Positions 58,912-64,000 of a stretch of 64,000 nucleotides of DNA are shown here, in pieces. Location of the stretch: contig JBNLEB010000014.1 of assembly GCA_050304695.1 (NCBI GenBank), positions 44,880 to 108,879 of the forward strand, in the 5' to 3' direction. A model generated the notes under the pieces. The model ran no database searches. It was not told the origin of the DNA and saw only the letters and a list, made by a program, of their open reading frames with translations. The first letter of the stretch is position 1; each line of letters begins with the position of its first letter. Position numbers and translations under genes: made by a program. Origin of the DNA: WSZY01 sp050304695. Its GTDB lineage: Bacteria; Pseudomonadota; Zetaproteobacteria; Mariprofundales; Mariprofundaceae.

Positions 58912-60351
58912 GTGCATCCTAAAGGCGTCGCCTGGACACTCGGTATTCTCATCGCCCTTTTCGGCGGTGGCATGATGGCCCCTGCGCTCATCTCGCTCTA
59001 CTTCGCCTCGGGCCACGCCGATCACTTCGTACTTGCCGGTTGTCTCACCTCTTCGCTTGGCCTGACCATGATGCGACTGGCCGGCTCGGCTCCGGAGCGC
59101 CTAAGCCATAAAGACGGCTTCCTGATCGTCGCCCTTGCATGGGTTACCCTCTCACTTCTGGGTGCTATCCCGTTCTGGACAACCGGTGTCTGCACCAGTG
59201 TGATCGATGGCCTGTTCGAGTCCACCTCCGGCCTGACCACCACCGGCGCCACCATTCTCTCAGGACTCGATTCACAGCCGCCATCCATCCTTTTCTGGCG
59301 TTCCATGCAGGAGTGGTTGGGCGGCATGGGCATCATCGTACTGGCCGTGGCCGTGATGCCACTGCTCGGTGTCGGCGGCATGCAGCTCTTCCGTGCCGAG
59401 ACCCCCGGTCCGGTCAAAGACAAACTCACCTCGCGTGTGACCGAAACCGCCAAGGTGCTCTGGTATATCTATCTGGGTATGACTGCCATCACCGCTATCT
59501 CACTATGGCTCGCAGGCATGACTCCGTTCGATGCCATCAACCACGCCATGTGTACTATCGCCATTGGCGGCTTCTCCACCCATGATGCCAGTATCGGCTA
59601 CTACGATTCAGACATCATTCGTGCGCTGATCGTGATCTTCATGCTGATGGCCGGTGTCAATTTCACCCTCCATTTCGCCTCCATGAAACGGGGCTTTTCG
59701 GTCAAGGCCTACTTTCAGGATGATGAGTTCCGCACCTATATCAAATGGGTCAGTGCACTGATTCTGCTGATCGGTTACCTGACCCTCGGCACCAACTCCA
59801 GCGCGCTCGATGAGGTTATCTTCAACACGGTATCGATCGCCACCACGACCGGCTTTGCCGTGAGCGACTACTCAGTCTGGCCACCCGGTACCGGCCTGCT
59901 GCTGCTTGCAGCGATGTTTGTCGGTGCCTGTGCAGGCTCGACCGGTGGTGGCATGAAGGTGATCCGTGTGCTGCTGCTCTTCCGCCAGGGTATCCGCGAG
60001 ATTCGTCGCCTGATTCATCCCCATGCTGTGATTCATGTGAAGGTAGGCGAGCAGAGTATTGGCGGCCCGGTCGTTCAGGCACTCTGGGGTTTCTTCGTGC
60101 TCTACATGGTCTGCTACAGTGTGATCGCCATTCTTCTGGCGATGACTGGTGTCGATATGATGACGGCTCTTTCAGCGACTGCTGCATGCCTGACCAACAC
60201 CGGCCCCGGCTTTGGTGAGGTCGGCCCAGCCAGCAACTACGCCTCACTGCCCGATGCAGCCAAGGGCATCCTGATGTTCGGTATGATCCTCGGCCGTCTG
60301 GAGATCTTCACCTTCTTCGTACTGCTCATTCCTGAGTTCTGGCGGAAATGA
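58912..60351 (+). CDS. trkH: Trk potassium transporter membrane subunit TrkH
   Basis: TrkH is the potassium channel-like subunit. The 479-residue protein has about ten spans and the four selectivity-filter-like loops, among them ESTSGLTTTGATIL and STTGFAVSDYSVW-like (ATTTGFAVSDY), GACAGSTGGGMKVIR and ACLTNTGPGFGEVGPASN. The start is GTG at 58912 with no clear ribosome site, preceded by hairpin repeats. The gap to trkA makes separate translation likely. It works with TrkA upstream. Confidence 0.95.
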   Translation: MHPKGVAWTLGILIALFGGGMMAPALISLYFASGHADHFVLAGCLTSSLGLTMMRLAGSAPERLSHKDGFLIVALAWVTLSLLGAIPFWTTGVCTSVIDGLFESTSGLTTTGATILSGLDSQPPSILFWRSMQEWLGGMGIIVLAVAVMPLLGVGGMQLFRAETPGPVKDKLTSRVTETAKVLWYIYLGMTAITAISLWLAGMTPFDAINHAMCTIAIGGFSTHDASIGYYDSDIIRALIVIFMLMAGVNFTLHFASMKRGFSVKAYFQDDEFRTYIKWVSALILLIGYLTLGTNSSALDEVIFNTVSIATTTGFAVSDYSVWPPGTGLLLLAAMFVGACAGSTGGGMKVIRVLLLFRQGIREIRRLIHPHAVIHVKVGEQSIGGPVVQALWGFFVLYMVCYSVIAILLAMTGVDMMTALSATAACLTNTGPGFGEVGPASNYASLPDAAKGILMFGMILGRLEIFTFFVLLIPEFWRK

Positions 60352-60352
60352 A

Positions 60353-62101
60353 TTGGATATTTCTCTGGAGGACAAATTAAAGGCCGAACAGGTTCGCCTC
60401 CTCTACAATCAATCCCCCTTCCTCGTTATTGCTATCCTAAGTATTGCTGCGGTTGTCGTTGGGTATTTCTGGAACGATGTCCCCCGGCTCACGCTCTATA
60501 TCTGGATGGGCTGTCAACTTGCACTGATGATAGCAAGGGTTGCTCTGGCCACTAGATTTAAACGAACAGATGTAAAGCCTGAAAATGCAGTGAAGTGGGG
60601 TAATGCATTCGCTATTACTTCAGGAATATCTGGTATTCTATGGGGATCTATCGCTTTTATAATGCTCCGGCCAGACTCAGTGGAAAGCATCGTGCTAATC
60701 TGTTTTGTTTTGGCAGGGAACACCTCTGGCAGTTTGATGGCTCTCTCGTCCTATATTCCCGCTTATTATGCCTATACCATCACCAGTCTGACTCCGCTCA
60801 CGATTGTCATGGGTACAATTGACCAGCCTTTTGGCAAGGTTTCAGCCCTTGCGCTTCTTATGTTGATAGCTGTCAGCCTGGCTTTTTCATTTGTATTCAA
60901 CCGTCATCTGAGAGAGACCTTTCGTCTTCGCTTCGAAAACCTCGAACTGGTGGAGAACCTTCGCGCACAAAAGCAGGTGGCTGAGAAAGCCAGCGAGGAC
61001 AAATCGCGCTTCCTCGCCGCCGCCAGCCATGACCTGAGACAACCGCATCAGGCACTTGGTCTGTTTATCGAATCACTCGATCATCTGGAAACCGACCGGG
61101 AGAAGCGATCTATTCTGGACAAGACAAAACAGGCATTTCAGGCCATGAGTGGGCTTCTCGATCAATTGCTCGACATCTCCAGGCTCGATGCAAAAACAAC
61201 CCGGCCCGAACTTCACAGCATCGCACTGCAACCCTTCCTGCACCGGATCACCATGGCGCATATGGGTGCAGCCGAGCAGAAAGAGCTTGAGCTGCGCCTG
61301 AGGCCAACCCCGGCCATCGTGTACACCGATCCCGGTATGCTGCACCGGATCCTCTCCAACCTGCTCACCAATGCGATCCGTTACACCGACGAAGGCGGCA
61401 TCCTGCTTGGTGTCCGTCGTGTCGGGCCGAACTGGAGAATCCTCGTCTGTGATACCGGCCGGGGCATCCCCGAAAAAGATCGAGAATCGATCTTCGAGGA
61501 GTTCACGCAGCTGGCCAACCCTGAGCGGGACAGGGAGAAGGGTCTGGGCCTTGGGCTGGCCATCGTCCGTAGGCTGGCAGCGCTGCTGGACTCGGAAATC
61601 ACCTTGCAATCGAATCCAGGCAGAGGCTCCTGCTTCTCGATCCTGCTGCCTGCGGCGGAGACAAGCAGCCCAATCACGGAAGAGACCAACGATGTGGACA
61701 ACACGCTTGATCTCGGTGCCCTCGAAATTGCCATCATCGACGACGATCAGATCGCCCGCGATAGCATGGCGACGCTGCTGAAGGTATGGAATTGTAGGCA
61801 GGTTCACGCCTTCGGTTCGGTGGAGGCGTGCATTCGGGAGATGGAAGATTCTTCATGGCAACCCGATGCCCTGATCGTCGATTATCGCCTGCGGGAAGGG
61901 AGTACCGGCGTCGATGCCATCAAAGCGGTCTGTGAACTCTTAGATCACGACATCCCCGCCCTGATCGTTACCGGGGACACCGCACCGGAGCGCATCGAAG
62001 AAGCCGAAGCCAGCGGCTACCCCCTGCTGCACAAACCGGTCGATCCGAACCAGCTACGCGATTTTCTCTCTAACCTGAACGTTGAAGGAGATGCCGATTG
62101 A
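60353..62101 (+). CDS. Hybrid sensor histidine kinase with receiver domain
   Basis: The 582-residue protein has six or so membrane spans at the N-terminus (residues about 20-180), a short coiled coil, a HisKA box SRFLAAASHDLRQPHQAL with His226, and an ATPase domain (NLLTNAIRYTDEGG, GLGLGLAIVRRLA). A C-terminal receiver domain (IAIIDDDQIARDS, Asp510 in LIVDYRLREGS) follows. The start is TTG overlapping the trkH end region. A LuxR-type regulator on the opposite strand at 63162-63776 is the probable partner, separated by a nuclease-like gene. The signal is unknown. Confidence 0.92.
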   Translation: MDISLEDKLKAEQVRLLYNQSPFLVIAILSIAAVVVGYFWNDVPRLTLYIWMGCQLALMIARVALATRFKRTDVKPENAVKWGNAFAITSGISGILWGSIAFIMLRPDSVESIVLICFVLAGNTSGSLMALSSYIPAYYAYTITSLTPLTIVMGTIDQPFGKVSALALLMLIAVSLAFSFVFNRHLRETFRLRFENLELVENLRAQKQVAEKASEDKSRFLAAASHDLRQPHQALGLFIESLDHLETDREKRSILDKTKQAFQAMSGLLDQLLDISRLDAKTTRPELHSIALQPFLHRITMAHMGAAEQKELELRLRPTPAIVYTDPGMLHRILSNLLTNAIRYTDEGGILLGVRRVGPNWRILVCDTGRGIPEKDRESIFEEFTQLANPERDREKGLGLGLAIVRRLAALLDSEITLQSNPGRGSCFSILLPAAETSSPITEETNDVDNTLDLGALEIAIIDDDQIARDSMATLLKVWNCRQVHAFGSVEACIREMEDSSWQPDALIVDYRLREGSTGVDAIKAVCELLDHDIPALIVTGDTAPERIEEAEASGYPLLHKPVDPNQLRDFLSNLNVEGDAD

Positions 62102-62151
62102 CTGCTATAAAAAAGATTCATAAGTATAATTAGTAGGTTGGCTGTAAAAGA

Positions 62152-63078
62152 ATGAGCTCTGATGGAAAACAGCTTGAAGCATTGGTTTCATTTGTTGAAA
62201 AGACTTTGGTTCCAAAAGGCTTCGAAGTTCAAACGAATACGAAAGTATTTAATGATGAAGGTATTCCAGTCGCAGAATTCGATGTTGAGGTGAGAGGCAA
62301 AGTCGGTACCACAAACATTGCCTGGTTGATTGAATGTAGAGATCGCCCTTCGCAAGGAGCTGCACCAGCTTCTTGGATTGAGCAACTTGTTGGCCGCCGT
62401 GCGAGGTTTGGATTCAACAAAGTTACAGCTGTATCAACAACTGGATTTGCTGTGGGAGCAATCGAATTCGCCAATTCTGAAGGTATTGAATTGCGGGAAG
62501 TAACCAGCCTATCACCAGAGAACTTTTCAAATTGGCTGTTGATGCGTGATTTCACTTCAATTACCAGAAGGGCGAACCTACACAAGGCCACCATATTAAT
62601 TGACCCAGAAGAAAGTCCAGAAAGAAGAAAAGAACTCGCCCGAATCATTTCAGAAAACACAGAAGATATCCCTCTACTTCGCTCGTCCATCACAGGGGAT
62701 AGGTCTCCTGTTAAGAATGCGTTCCTTGGAGCTGTACAGAAGGTTGGCGATCTCTTCGATGATATCGAGCCTAATGGGAAAGCGAAGATGATCCAGCTTG
62801 AGGTCCGTTATGAAAACGAGAATGACCATTTTTTAGTTGATACTGAACTCGGTGAAATCCGCATTAAATCAATCATTTTCTATGGCGAATTAAGTACCGA
62901 ACAACGATCTCTTCCTCTTACCATCACGTCTGAGTACCGACAAACAGATGGAGGTGAAGTCATATCGCAAGTAGCAGGATTCGAATCGCAAGAAATCTTT
63001 GGACACGAGCTTTCCTTAGAACTGCACAAACTTGAGGAAACCGGTGAAACCCATGTCATACTGCGAAAAGTCAAATGA
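62152..63078 (+). CDS. Mrr/PD-(D/E)xK-type restriction-endonuclease-like protein
   Basis: The 308-residue protein has an N-terminal half with the nuclease-fold pattern: Asp44 in EFDVEVRG, then a hydrophobic strand ending in Glu61-Cys-Arg63 (WLIECRDRP) and a helix with WIEQLVGRR. This corresponds to the D..ExK core with Arg in place of Lys. The C-terminal half is beta-rich and unrecognised. It is AT-rich and stands between a histidine kinase and its probable response regulator, so it was probably gained later. GTAAAAGA precedes the ATG, a weak ribosome site. A defence role is possible but not shown by context. Confidence 0.78.
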   Translation: MSSDGKQLEALVSFVEKTLVPKGFEVQTNTKVFNDEGIPVAEFDVEVRGKVGTTNIAWLIECRDRPSQGAAPASWIEQLVGRRARFGFNKVTAVSTTGFAVGAIEFANSEGIELREVTSLSPENFSNWLLMRDFTSITRRANLHKATILIDPEESPERRKELARIISENTEDIPLLRSSITGDRSPVKNAFLGAVQKVGDLFDDIEPNGKAKMIQLEVRYENENDHFLVDTELGEIRIKSIIFYGELSTEQRSLPLTITSEYRQTDGGEVISQVAGFESQEIFGHELSLELHKLEETGETHVILRKVK

Positions 63079-63161
63079 TGACCGCCTAACAAACAGCTCC
63101 GACGGAAGTTCTATGAGCGTATCGCTGATCTTTGACGTTCACTCAAAAAATCGCTTCTTCT

Positions 63162-63776
63162 TTAAAGAATCCCCTGCTCGATGGCGTTATTGACCGCCTG
63201 ACTTCGGTTCTTTGCGCCCAGCGAAGTGAAAATCCGGCGCACATGCACTTTGACGGTCGATTCACTCAGATTCAATTCGTGGGCAATCACCTTGTTCTGC
63301 ACACCACGCTGGAGATATTTCAGAATCTCCATCTGACGAGGCGTCAGCTCGACTGCTGCCGAATCGGAAACGTTGTGAGAGGCGAGCAGTTGCGGCGGCA
63401 GGTAAACCCCGCCTGAGAGAACCAGCTTCAACGCCGAAAGCATGATGTCGATCGGGGTTGTTTTGGGGATGAACCCCTTCGCTCCCAACGTCATGGCGCG
63501 GGTGATACTGCGATGCTCTTCGTGGGCCGAGATGATGATGACGGGCACATCAGGCAGAACTTCGTGCAGGCTTCTGATCGTATCGAGTCCGTTCGTTCCC
63601 GGCATGTCGATATCCATCAAAATCAGCTCGAGATCAGGATTGGCACGTGCCAGCGCCAGCGCCTGAGTACTCTCCTCAGCCTGTAGAATGGTCTGCTCGC
63701 CCACCTCCAGCCCTGACAGAGCCAGAGAGAGGCTTTCGCGAAACAGCGCATGATCATCGACAATCAGTATTTTCAA
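63162..63776 (-). CDS. NarL/LuxR-family response regulator
   Basis: The 204-residue protein has a receiver domain (VDDHALFRESL, phosphoacceptor Asp55 in ILMDIDMPG, Thr/Ser at IIISAHEE, Lys at FIPKTTP) and a C-terminal LuxR-type HTH (LTPRQMEILKYLQRGVQNKV, then NLSESTVKVHVRRIF). The hybrid kinase at 60353-62101 is the likely phosphate source; they are now convergent, with the nuclease-like gene between. Target genes are unknown. Confidence 0.95.
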   Translation of the reverse strand: MKILIVDDHALFRESLSLALSGLEVGEQTILQAEESTQALALARANPDLELILMDIDMPGTNGLDTIRSLHEVLPDVPVIIISAHEEHRSITRAMTLGAKGFIPKTTPIDIMLSALKLVLSGGVYLPPQLLASHNVSDSAAVELTPRQMEILKYLQRGVQNKVIAHELNLSESTVKVHVRRIFTSLGAKNRSQAVNNAIEQGIL

Positions 63777-63893
63777 AGAGACTCCTCAAAAAATTCGGGG
63801 TTCGATTCAATCGTAAAGCGAAAGCATGCGCCAGTCATCCAAAGGGATTAAGCCTTATGGCCAACTGGAGCATATCCGGTAAGGAGCAAGAGT

Positions 63894-64000
63894 ATGTCGC
63901 TATTAAAGCAGATCGAAACCGGAGAGATAGCCATGGCTGTAAAAATCGTTCGTATCGTATTTTCTGATCATAGAGTTGTAGATGTCCCGCTTGATCAAAT
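63894..64000 (+). CDS. Start of a gene of unknown function, cut by window edge
   Basis: An open frame runs from ATG 63894 (AAGGAG 8 bases upstream) off the window end. It reads MSLLKQIETGEIAMAVKIVR and continues IVFSDHRVVDVPLDQ. A second in-frame ATG at 63933 has GGAGAG upstream and may be the true start. Too little is visible to name a family. Confidence 0.5.
   Translation, partial: MSLLKQIETGEIAMAVKIVRIVFSDHRVVDVPLDQ

Overview
The window is chromosomal DNA from a Gram-negative proteobacterium. The evidence is LPS genes (kdsB, hldA, lpxC, lptD), a complete dcw cell-wall and division cluster with DAP-type MurE, NtrYX preceded by a DUF4390 gene, UbiG, FdxA and UPF0301/AlgH. PBP3 with a C-terminal PASTA-like segment and the mix of gamma-, beta- and zeta-like gene neighbourhoods make me lean to a zetaproteobacterium-like lineage. 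That is an inference; no 16S gene is present.

Layout. 1-440: 3' end of tRNA-Ser, a cluster of small hairpins and the SRP RNA. 441-5794 (minus): accA, dnaE and a membrane protein. 5918-10390 (plus): fdxA, rlmN, a methyltransferase, hldA and kdsB. 10391-13400: an accessory patch with an HTH/nucleotidyltransferase pair, a duplicated kdsB 3' end and an AT-rich trypsin-like protease. 13450-32405: the dcw cluster (mraZ to ftsZ, most genes overlapping by 4 bases), then lpxC. 32467-33515: a CBS gene, a decayed second lpxC 3' end and a small exported protein. 33617-37169 (minus): nagZ, two peptide-type permeases and a GGDEF protein. 37359-44145 (plus): ubiG, lptD, surA, pdxA, algH and a flavodoxin-like gene. 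44142-53230: mostly minus-strand accessory genes (FHA protein, protease, DUF992, phosphatase, two GIY-YIG genes, a cyclase-like protein, an AbrB-like protein), with folE, ycgN and uup. 53291-62101 (plus): DUF4390, ntrY, ntrX, trkA, trkH and a hybrid histidine kinase. 62152-64000: a nuclease-like gene, a LuxR-type regulator and the start of one more gene.

Two patterns go beyond ordinary annotation. First, the intergenic regions carry a modular family of palindromic repeats. A 55-bp element with ends CGTCAT/ATGACG occurs empty, with hairpin modules inserted in its loops or linker, and with a small GIY-YIG nuclease gene inside it. The hairpin modules keep constant apices, while their stems change in sequence but stay complementary. 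Second, three unrelated genes (kdsB, lpxC, ycgN) are each followed by a small gene cassette and then by a second, diverged copy of their own 3' end. This recurring gene-cassette-3'-end layout suggests a common route by which cassettes were added behind core genes.
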